A program made the translations under genes and the position numbers. A DNA stretch of 64,000 nt from NCBI GenBank assembly GCA_002298335.1, contig DBNK01000015.1:62001-126000 (forward strand), read 5' to 3'. The stretch comes from Thalassolituus sp. UBA674 (GTDB lineage Bacteria; Pseudomonadota; Gammaproteobacteria; Pseudomonadales; Oceanobacteraceae). Below are positions 42,461 through 52,157 of the stretch, piece after piece (the stretch's first letter is position 1; the number at the start of each line of letters is the position of its first letter). The notes beneath the pieces are model-generated. The model was not told where the DNA came from. It searched no databases and worked only from the letters and a program-made list of their open reading frames with translations.

Positions 42461-42694
42461 ATGAGCAACATCGAAGAACGTGTAAAGAAAATCGTCTGTG
42501 AACAACTCGGAGTTAAAGAGGAAGAAGTCAAAACTTCATCATCTTTCGTAGACGATCTCGGCGCAGATTCTCTGGATACCGTCGAGCTGGTTATGGCTCT
42601 GGAAGAAGAGTTTGAGACCGAAATTCCTGATGAAGAAGCTGAAAAGCTGACCACGGTTCAGGAAGCGATTGATTATATCGTTGCCAACCTCTGA
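42461..42694 (+). CDS. acpP: Acyl carrier protein
   Basis: A 77-aa acidic protein with the phosphopantetheine site DDLGADSLDTVELVMALEE (Ser37). It carries growing acyl chains in fatty-acid synthesis. A terminator follows, which allows high-level expression from the upstream part of the cluster. Confidence 0.98.
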   Translation: MSNIEERVKKIVCEQLGVKEEEVKTSSSFVDDLGADSLDTVELVMALEEEFETEIPDEEAEKLTTVQEAIDYIVANL

Positions 42695-42710
42695 GGTCTG
42701 GCAAGGCAAT

Positions 42711-42740
42711 AAGCCGCGTATTGTGACGCGGCTTTTTTTT
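42711..42740 (+). terminator. Terminator between acpP and fabF
   Basis: GCCGCG, an eight-base loop, CGCGGC and eight T. It probably lowers fabF transcription relative to acpP. Confidence 0.9.
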
Positions 42741-42784
42741 GTCTGTTCTGAAGCCATCACCGTCTTTCACGGCTGAGGAATCGC

Positions 42785-44020
42785 ATGAAGCGTGTAGTAG
42801 TGACTGGTCTGGGCACGGTTAACCCGCTGGGGCATAACCTGACCGACACCTGGGCCGCCCTGAGCGCCGGGCAGAGTGGTATCCGGATCATCGAGCATTT
42901 TGATACAGCGGACTTCGCTGTGCGCTTTGCCGGAACCCTGCCGGATTTTAACCCTGAGCCTGTGGTCAGTGGTAAAGAAGCCCGGCGCATTGATCTGTTT
43001 ATTCAGTATGCTCTGGTGGCTGCGGCAGAAGCCATGACCCACAGCGGGCTGGAAGGGCAGTTCGATCCTGACCGGGCGGGTGTTGCCATCGGCTCCGGCA
43101 TCGGTGGTCTGTCGACCATTGAACAGAATGTCCGCCAGCTGGTCAGCGGTGGCCCGAAAAAAGTCTCCCCCTTTCTGGTGCCCGGTTCTGTGGTCAATAT
43201 GGCCTCAGGTAATGTGGCCATCCGTTACAACCTGCGCGGCCCTAACTTTTCCATTGCAACGGCCTGCACCACAGGCGCACACAACATAGGTTTTGCCGCA
43301 CGCAGTATCGCTTGTGGTGATGCCGATGTGATGCTGGCTGGCGGTGCAGAAGCTGCCTGTTGTCCGACGGGCATGGCAGGTTTTGCGGCAGCCCGGGCTC
43401 TCAGCTCGCGCAATGACGACCCTGCAGCCGCCAGTCGTCCGTGGGACAGAAACCGTGACGGCTTTGTCCTCAGTGACGGCGCCGCAGTTCTGGTGCTTGA
43501 ATCACTGGAACATGCGCAGGCCAGAGGGGCGACCATTCTGGCAGAGCTCAGTGGCTTTGGTATGAGTGACGACGCGCATCATGTCACCTCGCCGCCGGAA
43601 GACGGGCGGGGTGCCGCGCAGGCCATGAAAAACGCCTTGCGCAACGCCGGGCTTGAGGCCGCTCAGATTGGTTACATCAATGCTCATGGCACATCGACCT
43701 CTCTTGGCGACATTGCTGAAATCAACGCCATCAAATCGGCCTTTGGCGATGTGGCGGCCCGTCTTGCGGTGTCTTCCACTAAGTCCATGACAGGGCATCT
43801 GCTCGGTGCTGCCGGAGCACTGGAGGCTCTGATCAGCGTCATGGCGCTTAAGCATGGACTGATTCCGCCGACCATCAATCTGGAAGACCCGGATGATGGC
43901 TGTGATCTGGACCTGGTGCCGGGTACGGCCCGTCGTGCGGTACTGACCCATGTGATGTCCAACTCCTTCGGCTTTGGCGGCACCAATGCGGCACTGATTT
44001 TCAGTCAGCCGGAGGCCTGA
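42785..44020 (+). CDS. fabF: Beta-ketoacyl-ACP synthase II
   Basis: FabF elongates acyl-ACP with malonyl-ACP. The 411-aa thiolase-fold protein has VVVTGLGTVNPLG, the active-site cysteine in ATACTTGAHNIGFAAR, the two histidines in NAHGTSTSLGD and STKSMTGHLLGAAGA, and NSFGFGGTNAALIF. The stop shares a base with the pabC start. Confidence 0.96.
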   Translation: MKRVVVTGLGTVNPLGHNLTDTWAALSAGQSGIRIIEHFDTADFAVRFAGTLPDFNPEPVVSGKEARRIDLFIQYALVAAAEAMTHSGLEGQFDPDRAGVAIGSGIGGLSTIEQNVRQLVSGGPKKVSPFLVPGSVVNMASGNVAIRYNLRGPNFSIATACTTGAHNIGFAARSIACGDADVMLAGGAEAACCPTGMAGFAAARALSSRNDDPAAASRPWDRNRDGFVLSDGAAVLVLESLEHAQARGATILAELSGFGMSDDAHHVTSPPEDGRGAAQAMKNALRNAGLEAAQIGYINAHGTSTSLGDIAEINAIKSAFGDVAARLAVSSTKSMTGHLLGAAGALEALISVMALKHGLIPPTINLEDPDDGCDLDLVPGTARRAVLTHVMSNSFGFGGTNAALIFSQPEA

Positions 44021-44847
44021 TGCCGTTGCAGACGTTTACGCCGGGGAGCGGGTGGCGGGATTGTCATGGACCCGCTGCGACTCCGGATCGTGGCCTGCAA
44101 TTCGGAGATGGCCTGTTTGAAACCCTGCGCCGCAGCGTCAACGGGACCTTCCCCTTGGCTCAGGCGCACAGGTCACGCCTGCTGCTGGGCTTGTCGCGGT
44201 TGGGATTTACCGATGCGGCAAGCGCTCAGGTCATGCAGGCGTTTGATACGGCACTGACCGACATTCCCGAGGACAACGCACCGCAGACGGGGCTGAAGAT
44301 CATCGTCACCCGGGGCATGTCTGAACGCGGCTATCTGGCACCGCCCGATATTCAGCCACTGATCTTCCGTCAGTTCTTTGCGGCTCAGAACCTGAATGCC
44401 GTGAGCCCGGCTATTGTTGCCGGTGAGAATCCGGTCCGCCTCGGGGCTCAGTCTCTGCTGGCCGGAATCAAACACCTGAATCGGCTGGAACAGGTGCTTG
44501 CACGTCAGGCCTTTGAACCCGGTTGGGACGAGAGCATCATGCTGGGTGCTCATGACCGTGTGATTGAAGGCTGCATGAGTAATGTCTATGTGAAAACCGG
44601 TGGTGAGTGGCTGACCCCCGAACTGCACCTCAGCGGTGTGGCAGGAGTGGTGCGCAGCTGGTTGCTGCAGCAGGGGCTGGTACGGGAGGCGGACATCCGC
44701 CGGACTGACCTGTATGACTGCAGCGCGATGGCGTTCAGTAATACCCTGACCGGCATCCGCAGTGTGGCTTGCTACCAGGGTCGTCTGCTTGCCGAATCGC
44801 CCGAAGTGGCGGATTGGCAGGCCTGCTTCTGTCGTCTGTTTGACTGA
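44020..44847 (+). CDS. pabC: Aminodeoxychorismate lyase
   Basis: PabC, a PLP enzyme of the class IV aminotransferase fold, turns aminodeoxychorismate into p-aminobenzoate and pyruvate for folate. The 275-aa protein has DRGLQFGDGLFETLR, the PLP lysine in GIKHLNRLEQVLARQ, and VIEGCMSNVYVKT. It follows fabF directly, as in many gammaproteobacteria. Its partner pabB is at 11227-12495. Confidence 0.94.
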   Translation: MPLQTFTPGSGWRDCHGPAATPDRGLQFGDGLFETLRRSVNGTFPLAQAHRSRLLLGLSRLGFTDAASAQVMQAFDTALTDIPEDNAPQTGLKIIVTRGMSERGYLAPPDIQPLIFRQFFAAQNLNAVSPAIVAGENPVRLGAQSLLAGIKHLNRLEQVLARQAFEPGWDESIMLGAHDRVIEGCMSNVYVKTGGEWLTPELHLSGVAGVVRSWLLQQGLVREADIRRTDLYDCSAMAFSNTLTGIRSVACYQGRLLAESPEVADWQACFCRLFD

Positions 44848-44923
44848 GGCGGACCTGTCTGCCTGAGAATATTGTTGATTAACCGACCTGTTTGTTGTCT
44901 GCAACAGGTCCTGAGGATATTGA

Positions 44924-45973
44924 ATGATACTGCGTTTGCTGGCACTGCTCTTTGTGTTGGCTCTGGCTGCTGCAGCCGGTGCGTTTTACTGGCTCAATCA
45001 GCCGAATCTGAATACCGACCCTGTGGTGATTGATATCCGCCAGGGCGATACCCTGAACCAGCTGGCGACCCGCTGGCAGGACGAAGGCTGGCTGCGCTCT
45101 GCACTGTCTTTGAAAATCATCAGCCGCATCAGCGGACTGGGCCACAACATACGCCCGGGTGAGTTTGTGGTGCCTCCGCAACTGAGCAACCATGCGTTGC
45201 TGGTGTTTCTTGAAGAGGCCCGGGCCAAGACCTACCGTGTCACTCTGATTGAAGGTCAGCCGCTGGCCCTGGCGTTGGCAGAACTGGCTGAGACCCGTGA
45301 GCTGGTACAGGACATCACGCCGCTGACGGCCGAGCGGGTTGCCGGATATCTTGGCCTCAGCGGTACGACAGAAGGGCAGCTCTATCCGGATACCTACGTT
45401 TTTCACCGCAATGATACCGTGTCGTCGCTGTTGACTCAGGCGCATGAGCGACTGCAGTCTGTGCTGGAAGAAGAATGGCAACAGCGTGATAAAGGCCTGC
45501 CGTATGCCTCGGCGGAAGAGGCGCTGATCATGGCCTCCATCGTTGAAAAAGAAACCGGGGTGGCCAGTGAGCGCCCGGTGATCGCCGGAGTGTTCGTGCG
45601 GCGACTGCAGAAAGGCATGCGGCTGGAAACCGATCCGACTGTCATTTACGGTCTCGGTGCTGATTACGAAGGCAATCTGCGTCGCAGTCACCTGCGCGAT
45701 GACAGCAACCTCTACAACACATACCGCCACAAAGGCCTGCCACCCGGCCCCATCGCGCTGGCAGGGCGGGCGGCGATTCATGCTGCTCTTCATCCGGCGG
45801 ATGGTACCGAACTGTATTTCGTTGCCAAAGGCGATGGCAGCCATTATTTTTCTTCGACACTGGCAGAGCACTCGGAAGCGGTGAAGCGCTATCAGCTTAA
45901 CCGCCGCAGCGATTACCGCTCGTCGCCAGCGACTCAGACCCGAACAGATCAGCAGGCGGAGGTCACCGAATGA
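44924..45973 (+). CDS. mltG: Endolytic murein transglycosylase MltG
   Basis: MltG cuts nascent glycan strands and sets peptidoglycan chain length. The 349-aa protein has an N-terminal membrane anchor (LLALLFVLALAAAAGAFYWL), a LysM-like region, and the YceG domain with LYPDTYVF, the catalytic Glu in MASIVEKETGVASERP, and LETDPTVIYGLG. The C-terminus ends with HYFSSTLAEHSEAVKRYQ and a short tail. It overlaps tmk by 4 bases. Confidence 0.95.
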   Translation: MILRLLALLFVLALAAAAGAFYWLNQPNLNTDPVVIDIRQGDTLNQLATRWQDEGWLRSALSLKIISRISGLGHNIRPGEFVVPPQLSNHALLVFLEEARAKTYRVTLIEGQPLALALAELAETRELVQDITPLTAERVAGYLGLSGTTEGQLYPDTYVFHRNDTVSSLLTQAHERLQSVLEEEWQQRDKGLPYASAEEALIMASIVEKETGVASERPVIAGVFVRRLQKGMRLETDPTVIYGLGADYEGNLRRSHLRDDSNLYNTYRHKGLPPGPIALAGRAAIHAALHPADGTELYFVAKGDGSHYFSSTLAEHSEAVKRYQLNRRSDYRSSPATQTRTDQQAEVTE

Positions 45974-46626
45974 GCCGACAACCCGGTTTTTTCATCACCT
46001 TTGAAGGTGGCGAAGGGGTGGGTAAATCCACCAATATTACCTTTGCTGCGGACTGGCTGAGAGCGCAGGGTAAAGACGTGATCGTCACCCGCGAGCCGGG
46101 CGGCACCCCGATTGCTGAGACCATCCGTAATGCCCTGCTCAAGGCGCATCATGATGAGCTGATGATGCCGCGTACCGAGCTGCTGCTGGTATTTGCGGCC
46201 CGTGCGCAACATATAGAATCTGTGATTATGCCGGCGCTTGCCCGCGGCACCTGGGTGCTGTGCGACCGTTTTACTGACTCCACCATCGCCTACCAGGGTT
46301 TTGGTCGTGGCCTGCCGATGGATGAGATCGACACACTGAAAACTCTGGTGCAGCAGGGCCTGGAGCCTGATCTGACCTTTCTGCTCGATGCGCCGCTGAG
46401 CGTGGGTATGGGACGCGCCGCACAGCGTGGCAGTGACGCCGGAGAAGAAACCGACCGTTTTGAAACTGAGCAGCTGGCATTCTTTGAGCGGGTGCGCAGC
46501 GGTTTCCAGGCTCTGGCTGCCGAACATTCCCGCTTCCGTGTACTCGACGCCGCACAGCCGCTGGCCCGGGTGCAGGCCGATCTGTTGAAAGAACTGGTAC
46601 CCCTTGCGGGTGGCATCAACCGATGA
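45970..46626 (+). CDS. tmk: Thymidylate kinase
   Basis: Tmk phosphorylates dTMP to dTDP. The 218-aa protein has the P-loop FEGGEGVGKST, the TREPGGTPIAETIR motif, CDRFTDSTIAYQGFGRG and the lid DRFETEQLAFFERVR. Overlaps of 4 bases on both sides place it in one operon with mltG, holB and pilZ. Confidence 0.97.
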   Translation: MSRQPGFFITFEGGEGVGKSTNITFAADWLRAQGKDVIVTREPGGTPIAETIRNALLKAHHDELMMPRTELLLVFAARAQHIESVIMPALARGTWVLCDRFTDSTIAYQGFGRGLPMDEIDTLKTLVQQGLEPDLTFLLDAPLSVGMGRAAQRGSDAGEETDRFETEQLAFFERVRSGFQALAAEHSRFRVLDAAQPLARVQADLLKELVPLAGGINR

Positions 46627-47621
46627 CCCTTTATCCCTGGCAGCAGAGCATCTGGCAATCGTTGGTACGGCGGCATCAGACGTCCGGCCTGCCCCATGCG
46701 CTGATGTTCGGCGGCCCGGAAGGCACCGGCAAACATCCCCTGTGTCTTTTCACCGCCACCTGGCTGCTGTGCAAAAACCCGGCAGACGGCCCATGTGGTC
46801 AGTGCCACAGCTGTCAGCTGATGGCCGCCGGAACTCATCCCGATTTTATGCTGTGCCAGCCGGAAGAGGACAGCCGTCAGATCCGCATCGACACCATCCG
46901 CCGTCTGAACCATTTTATCTACAGCACACCGCAGATCAGCCAGTGTCAGGTGGTGATCCTGCGGCCACTGGAAGTCATGAATCTGAGTGCTGCCAATGCC
47001 TTGCTGAAAACCCTGGAAGAGCCACCGGGTGAGAGCTTTCTGCTGCTTGAAGCGGAACGCCCGGGCTCTGTGCTGCCGACCATCCGCAGCCGCTGTCAGA
47101 CCATCAGCCTGCCGCTGCCATCCCATGACGACGCCATGCGCTGGCTGCTTGAACAGGGCGTTGCCGCGGAAGACGCGGAAGTAGCCCTCAAGCGCAATGC
47201 CAATGAGCCACTGACGGCGTATGACTGGATTACTTCTGAACTGTCCGGCCAGCAGAACCACTGGCTGGAACAGCTGCAGCAGTGGATGCAGGGCAGCCTG
47301 CCGTTGCAGGTCATTGCTGACCCCTGGAGCAAACAGTTTGCGGATGTGCTGGCCTGGTGGTATGACCTCAGTTGCGACCTGATGCGGGCAGCTTCCGGCG
47401 CACCGCCGGAGTTATGCCGTCACGGACACCTGGCAACCGACCTGCTGCACGGCGTTGCCGCTGATACCGCAAAGCTGATAACCTTTCTGGATAAGCTGCA
47501 GCATCTGAACGCCGAACTCATGTCCGGTGCTGCCCATCATAATAAGACGCTGACCATTGAGGTGCTGCTGCTTGAGTGGCGCCGCATGTTTACAGCCCCA
47601 GTCGGAGCCAGCCTTTCATGA
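46623..47621 (+). CDS. holB: DNA polymerase III delta' subunit
   Basis: HolB is part of the clamp-loader complex. The 332-aa AAA+-fold protein has LPHALMFGGPEGTGKHPL, a modified P-loop with His in place of Ser/Thr (the subunit is not an ATPase). It also has the zinc site PCGQCHSCQLMAAGTHPD, KTLEEPPGESFLLLE and IRSRCQTISL. Confidence 0.94.
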   Translation: MTLYPWQQSIWQSLVRRHQTSGLPHALMFGGPEGTGKHPLCLFTATWLLCKNPADGPCGQCHSCQLMAAGTHPDFMLCQPEEDSRQIRIDTIRRLNHFIYSTPQISQCQVVILRPLEVMNLSAANALLKTLEEPPGESFLLLEAERPGSVLPTIRSRCQTISLPLPSHDDAMRWLLEQGVAAEDAEVALKRNANEPLTAYDWITSELSGQQNHWLEQLQQWMQGSLPLQVIADPWSKQFADVLAWWYDLSCDLMRAASGAPPELCRHGHLATDLLHGVAADTAKLITFLDKLQHLNAELMSGAAHHNKTLTIEVLLLEWRRMFTAPVGASLS

Positions 47622-47962
47622 GCACTGCCGGTAATCATGGCATTCTTTCTCTCACCATCCGCGACCCTGCGGTGCTGTACGCGGCTTACATGCCGTTTGT
47701 GAACAACGGTGGCCTGTTTATCCCGACCAATAAGCAATACCGTCTGGGTGATGAAGTCTTTATGCTGCTGAAGCTGATGGAAGAAGCTGAGAAGATCCCG
47801 GTAGCCGGTAAAGTCGTCTGGGTGACCCCGCGCGGAGCGCAGGGTAATAAGGTGGCAGGCATTGGTGTACAGTTTAATGGTGAGGATGACACCGCGCGCG
47901 CGCGGATTGAAAACTATCTCACGGGTATGATTGGTTCTGACCGCATCACGCATACGATGTGA
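47618..47962 (+). CDS. pilZ: Type IV pilus PilZ protein
   Basis: PilZ is required for type IV pilus assembly. The 114-aa protein has LSLTIRDPAVLYAAYMPFVNNGGLFIPT and the beta-barrel VAGKVVWVTPRGAQGNKVAGIGVQF. It lacks the RxxxR c-di-GMP motif, as the founding PilZ of Pseudomonas does. It starts in the ATGA overlap with holB. The tatD gene that usually follows is absent; a terminator and a convergent gene come next. Confidence 0.93.
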   Translation: MSTAGNHGILSLTIRDPAVLYAAYMPFVNNGGLFIPTNKQYRLGDEVFMLLKLMEEAEKIPVAGKVVWVTPRGAQGNKVAGIGVQFNGEDDTARARIENYLTGMIGSDRITHTM

Positions 47963-47986
47963 TGTTTGTCTGCCCGGATGAATAAC

Positions 47987-48013
47987 ACGACCGGCTGTTG
48001 CCGGTCGTTTTGT
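47987..48013. terminator. Terminator after pilZ
   Basis: ACGACCGGC, loop TGTT, GCCGGTCGT, then TTTGTT: a perfect 9-bp stem between convergent genes. Confidence 0.8.
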
Positions 48014-48031
48014 TGATGGATCTGTCCGCAG

Positions 48032-49165
48032 TCAGATCAGGCCTTTGAGAATCTCCAGCCCCCGGTCCAGCACGGACACCGGCGTGTGGAAATGCGGCGA
48101 GAAACGCACACCGCCGCCGCGGGCAGCGCAGATAACCCCGGCTTTCATCAATTTCTGATACAGCTCAGTGCTGTCCTGGCCCGGTATGCGGAAGCTGATG
48201 ATGCCGCTGCGTCCGAGGCTGTGATCCGGAGTCAGTATCTCAGCGCCCAGTTGCGTCAGGCCGGTTGCCAGATAGCGGATGTTGGCGGCAACCGCATCCT
48301 CAACCTGCTCCATACCCAGCTTCAGCAACAGGGTGGTGCTGATCTCGAGCGCATGGGCAGCCAGAATGTTGGGGCTGCCACATTCAAAACGGCGGGCATC
48401 GCTCGCGGGTTGCCATTCTTTGGTGCTGTAGTCGCCCATCTTCTCAACCATGTGCCAGCCGTACTCATTGAGCTTTAAGGCGTTGATGAGCGGTTTGCGG
48501 ATGTAGAAAAACCCCAGTCCTTCGGCACCCAGTAACCACTTGTGGCCATCCGCCATAGCAAAGTCGCAGCCACAGGCGCGTACATCAAAGGGGTTGATGC
48601 CCACGGTCTGGATGGCGTCGACACAGAACAGGGTGTCTGTGGCGCGGCAGGCGGCACCAATGGCATTGAGGTTCATACGCGTGCCGGAGGCGTACTGCAC
48701 AGCTGAGATGGAAACCAGACGGGCACCTTCGCGGATGGCTGCGATCAGGGCTGCATCCGGATCGTCACCGCTCAGGCTGACTTCGCGCACGATGACCCCC
48801 TGATTCTGCAGGGATTCCCACACAATACGGTTGGAGGGGAACTCTTCATCGCTGATCAGCACGGTATCTCCCGGCTGCCAGTCAATGCCATAGGCCACAA
48901 ATGACAGAGCCTCAGAGGTGTTTTTTACCAGAGCAATTTCGGCTCTGTCGGCACCCGTCAGTGTTGCCAGATTTTCCCGCAGGCGGTTCTCGACGGTCAG
49001 CCAGCGTGGGTAGTCGGAGGCGCCGCGATGAGCATTCTCCATAGCGAACTCGGCCACCGCTTTACTGGCGCTCAGCGGCCAGGGCGCAACCGCTGCGTGG
49101 TTCAGGTAAACACACTGTTCATTCACCGGGAATTCATGCTGATAATCACTGGCGGGGCTGTTCAT
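48032..49165 (-). CDS. Class V aminotransferase (SufS/isopenicillin-N-epimerase-like)
   Basis: A 377-aa PLP-dependent protein of the class V fold: YLNHAAVAPWPL near the N-terminus, VKNTSEALSFVAYGIDW, FCVDAIQTVGI and the Schiff-base lysine in MADGHKWLLGAEGLGFFY. The C-terminal ICAARGGGVRFSPHFHT matches the CsdB/epimerase-like branch. It has no cysteine in the usual desulfurase loop that I can identify, so desulfurase activity is doubtful. It stands alone, convergent with pilZ. Confidence 0.85.
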   Translation of the reverse strand: MNSPASDYQHEFPVNEQCVYLNHAAVAPWPLSASKAVAEFAMENAHRGASDYPRWLTVENRLRENLATLTGADRAEIALVKNTSEALSFVAYGIDWQPGDTVLISDEEFPSNRIVWESLQNQGVIVREVSLSGDDPDAALIAAIREGARLVSISAVQYASGTRMNLNAIGAACRATDTLFCVDAIQTVGINPFDVRACGCDFAMADGHKWLLGAEGLGFFYIRKPLINALKLNEYGWHMVEKMGDYSTKEWQPASDARRFECGSPNILAAHALEISTTLLLKLGMEQVEDAVAANIRYLATGLTQLGAEILTPDHSLGRSGIISFRIPGQDSTELYQKLMKAGVICAARGGGVRFSPHFHTPVSVLDRGLEILKGLI

Positions 49166-49231
49166 GGGGGCCTCTGGGTGTAAGATGAAAAATATTCCGA
49201 AAAACTATACCACCTGAGTAAGCCGTACTTC

Positions 49232-52156
49232 ATGTCTGAATCCCAGAATACGTCAGTTACCTGCGACAGCGCCTTTAATCTGATCAGCTCCACACCGGTC
49301 GAATCACTGAACATTGTGATTCATCATTTTCAGCACCAGAAGACCGGTGCCGTGCATTACCACATCGCCAGCGAACACGATGAAAAGGTCTTTCTGGTGG
49401 CAGTGCGCACCATGCCGCACGATTCCACTGGTGTTGCTCACATCCTTGAGCACACAGCCTTGTGCGGCAGTGAGAAATACCCGGTGCGTGATCCCTTCTT
49501 CATGATGACACGGCGCTCTCTCAATACCTTTATGAACGCCATGACCAGCAGCGACTGGACGGCGTATCCGTTCGCGTCACAGAACGATAAAGATTTCGAC
49601 AATCTGCTGGACGTGTATCTGGATGCCGTTTTCTTTGCCCGTCTGCATGAGCTGGATTTCGCCCAGGAAGGTCATCGTGTTGAGCTGAAAGACCCGGAAG
49701 ATCCGGATTCCCCGCTGGAATTCAAGGGCGTGGTGTTTAACGAAATGAAAGGCGCCATGTCGTCGCCGGTGTCTCAGCTGTGGCAGGGCATCAGTGGTGC
49801 ACTGTTTCCGACCACGACTTACCACTACAACAGCGGCGGTGAGCCTGAGGCCATCGTTGATCTGACGTATGAACAGCTGAAGTCCTTCTACAAAACCCAT
49901 TACCACCCGAGTAATGCCATCTTCATGACCTTTGGTAATCTGGATGTGGCCGATCTGCAGCACCGGATAGATGTTCAGGCGCTGGACCGTTTTGAAAAAC
50001 AGGACAAAGAATGGCGTGTCGATCCGGAACAGCGCTTCAGTGAGCCCCAGGTGTGCGAGGCCAGTTATGGCGTCGATGGTGACGATCTCTCCGGCAAAAC
50101 CCACCATGTGGTCGGGTGGTTGCTGGGCGATTCTGTGGATCTGGACGCGCAACTGGAGGCCCATCTGGTCAGCGATGTGCTGCTGGACAACAGTGCCTCG
50201 CCGCTGCGTCACGCGCTGGAGTCCACGGAGCTGGGCTCAACGCCGTCTCCGCTGTGTGGTCTGGAAGACTCCAATCGCGAAATGAGCTTCATGTGTGGTG
50301 TTGAGGGCAGTGAGCCTGAACACGCTGCAGCCGTTGAACAGCTGATTCTGACGACCTTGCAGAAGGTTGCGGAAGAGGGCGTTCCACAGTCCATGGTCGA
50401 GGCTTCCCTGCATCAGCTGGAACTGCATCAGCGCGAAATCGGTGGAGATCATTACCCTTATGGCCTGCAGCTGATCATGAATGCGCTGCCTGCGGCAACA
50501 CACCACGGTGACCCGGTGGCCCTGCTGAACCTGGACCCGGCACTGGCGCGTCTGCGCGAAAAAGCCAGTAAGCCTGGTTTCATGCAGGAGGCGGTACAAC
50601 GCCTGCTGTTGAGTAACATGCACCGCGTACGCTATACCCTGAAGCCGGATGCTGGGCTGAACGCCGAGAAAGCTGCGCGTGAACAGCAGTTACTGGCGGA
50701 CATGCGCGCAGCCATGACCGCAGAGGATGTTGCTGCCGTTAAAGCGCAGGCTGTCGCGCTGGAGGAACGTCAGGCTTTGCAGGACGATCCGGATCTGCTG
50801 CCTCAGGTCACGCTTGCCGATGTGACACCGGAAATGAGCTACGTCGCACCGACGGCACAGCATGCGCAGGGGCTGGCCTCTACGGAATACGTGACCGGAA
50901 CCAATGGCATTGTGTATCAGCAGCTGTTGCTGGATCTGCCGCAGATGACCGCAGAACAACTGACCTGGCTGCCGTTCTTTACCCAGTGCTGGACCGAAGT
51001 CGGTGCCGCCGGGCATGACTACATGACCCAGCAACAGCGCCAGACCGCAGTGCTGGGCTCGCTCAGCAGCTATGTGTCGATCAAAGGCACTGTTGAAGAC
51101 TGTAACAACATGAGCGGCTATCTGGTGATGACGGGTAAAGCCCTCGCTGGCCAGTCTCAAGAGTTCTCAGATATCATTAAAGAAACATGGCAATCTGCTG
51201 ATTTTAAAGAAGAAAAAAGAATAAGTGACTTGCTTGGGCAGGCAAAGGCCAGGAAAGAACAGGGTATTACCGGTGGTGGTCATTCTCTGGCCATGTCGCT
51301 GGCTGCAGCGCCGTTGAATCAGTCTGCTGCACTGCAGAATGAGCTGGGTGGTCTGCCGCAGGCGGCCCGTCTCAAGGCCCGTGTAGCTCAGCTGAAAAGT
51401 GAAGGTGCCGGTGCACTCTGTGATGCACTGGATTCTATTTTTGCCACCGTTGCCGAGGCTCCGGACTCCGCGTTACTGGTGCATGACGAAGCGTCTGCGG
51501 CTCAGCACCTGCAGGCACTGCAACACAGCTGGTCCGGCGGCAGTGCGGTCAGTGGTGGTGCGCTGAGCTGGAGCCGGGCGGTTCCTGATACTTACTGGAT
51601 GGTGGATTCTCAGGTGAATTTCTGTGCCTGGGCACTGCCGACCGTCACCATGTGTCATGAGGATGCAGCCGCGCTGGCAGTGTTGGGTGGCGTGCTGCGT
51701 AACGGTTATCTGCATACCGCCATCCGCGAGAAGGGCGGTGCCTATGGTGCCGGAGCCACGCATGATTCCTCGCTGGCCTGCTTCAAGTTCTACTCCTACC
51801 GCGATCCCCGCGTTGAAGGCACGTTTGCTGATTTCGCCGCCTCTGTTGACTGGGTGATGAACAAGGCAGCGGGGGATGATCTGGTGGAACAGGCGGTTCT
51901 GGGCATTATTGGCGGCCTTGACCGTCCGGGGTCTCCGGCGGGTGAGGCACGTCAGAACTTCCACCTCGACAAGAGTGGACGTACCCGCGAGCTGCGTCAG
52001 CAGTCCCGTGACCGCCTGCTGACCGTCAGCTGGGCTGATGTGCAGCGTGTTGCAGATACCTATCTGCGTGGCAAGACAGGTTCAAAAGCCGTGGTCGCGC
52101 CGCGGGGTACCTCGGCCATTGCAGAGAAGCTGGGTCTGGGAGTGGTGGATTACTAA
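49232..52156 (+). CDS. M16C metalloprotease (PreP/presequence-protease-like)
   Basis: A 974-aa insulinase-family zinc protease. The inverted zinc motif is HILEHTALCG (His70, Glu73, His74), with the distal ligands in the following helices. Four M16 half-domains and the linker fit the PreP/CymA type, which degrade short peptides. No signal peptide is seen. A short stretch (about 51160-51270) is richer in A/T than the rest. It ends one base before the end of the convergent SIR2/STAND gene. Confidence 0.92.
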   Translation: MSESQNTSVTCDSAFNLISSTPVESLNIVIHHFQHQKTGAVHYHIASEHDEKVFLVAVRTMPHDSTGVAHILEHTALCGSEKYPVRDPFFMMTRRSLNTFMNAMTSSDWTAYPFASQNDKDFDNLLDVYLDAVFFARLHELDFAQEGHRVELKDPEDPDSPLEFKGVVFNEMKGAMSSPVSQLWQGISGALFPTTTYHYNSGGEPEAIVDLTYEQLKSFYKTHYHPSNAIFMTFGNLDVADLQHRIDVQALDRFEKQDKEWRVDPEQRFSEPQVCEASYGVDGDDLSGKTHHVVGWLLGDSVDLDAQLEAHLVSDVLLDNSASPLRHALESTELGSTPSPLCGLEDSNREMSFMCGVEGSEPEHAAAVEQLILTTLQKVAEEGVPQSMVEASLHQLELHQREIGGDHYPYGLQLIMNALPAATHHGDPVALLNLDPALARLREKASKPGFMQEAVQRLLLSNMHRVRYTLKPDAGLNAEKAAREQQLLADMRAAMTAEDVAAVKAQAVALEERQALQDDPDLLPQVTLADVTPEMSYVAPTAQHAQGLASTEYVTGTNGIVYQQLLLDLPQMTAEQLTWLPFFTQCWTEVGAAGHDYMTQQQRQTAVLGSLSSYVSIKGTVEDCNNMSGYLVMTGKALAGQSQEFSDIIKETWQSADFKEEKRISDLLGQAKARKEQGITGGGHSLAMSLAAAPLNQSAALQNELGGLPQAARLKARVAQLKSEGAGALCDALDSIFATVAEAPDSALLVHDEASAAQHLQALQHSWSGGSAVSGGALSWSRAVPDTYWMVDSQVNFCAWALPTVTMCHEDAAALAVLGGVLRNGYLHTAIREKGGAYGAGATHDSSLACFKFYSYRDPRVEGTFADFAASVDWVMNKAAGDDLVEQAVLGIIGGLDRPGSPAGEARQNFHLDKSGRTRELRQQSRDRLLTVSWADVQRVADTYLRGKTGSKAVVAPRGTSAIAEKLGLGVVDY

Positions 52157-52157
52157 T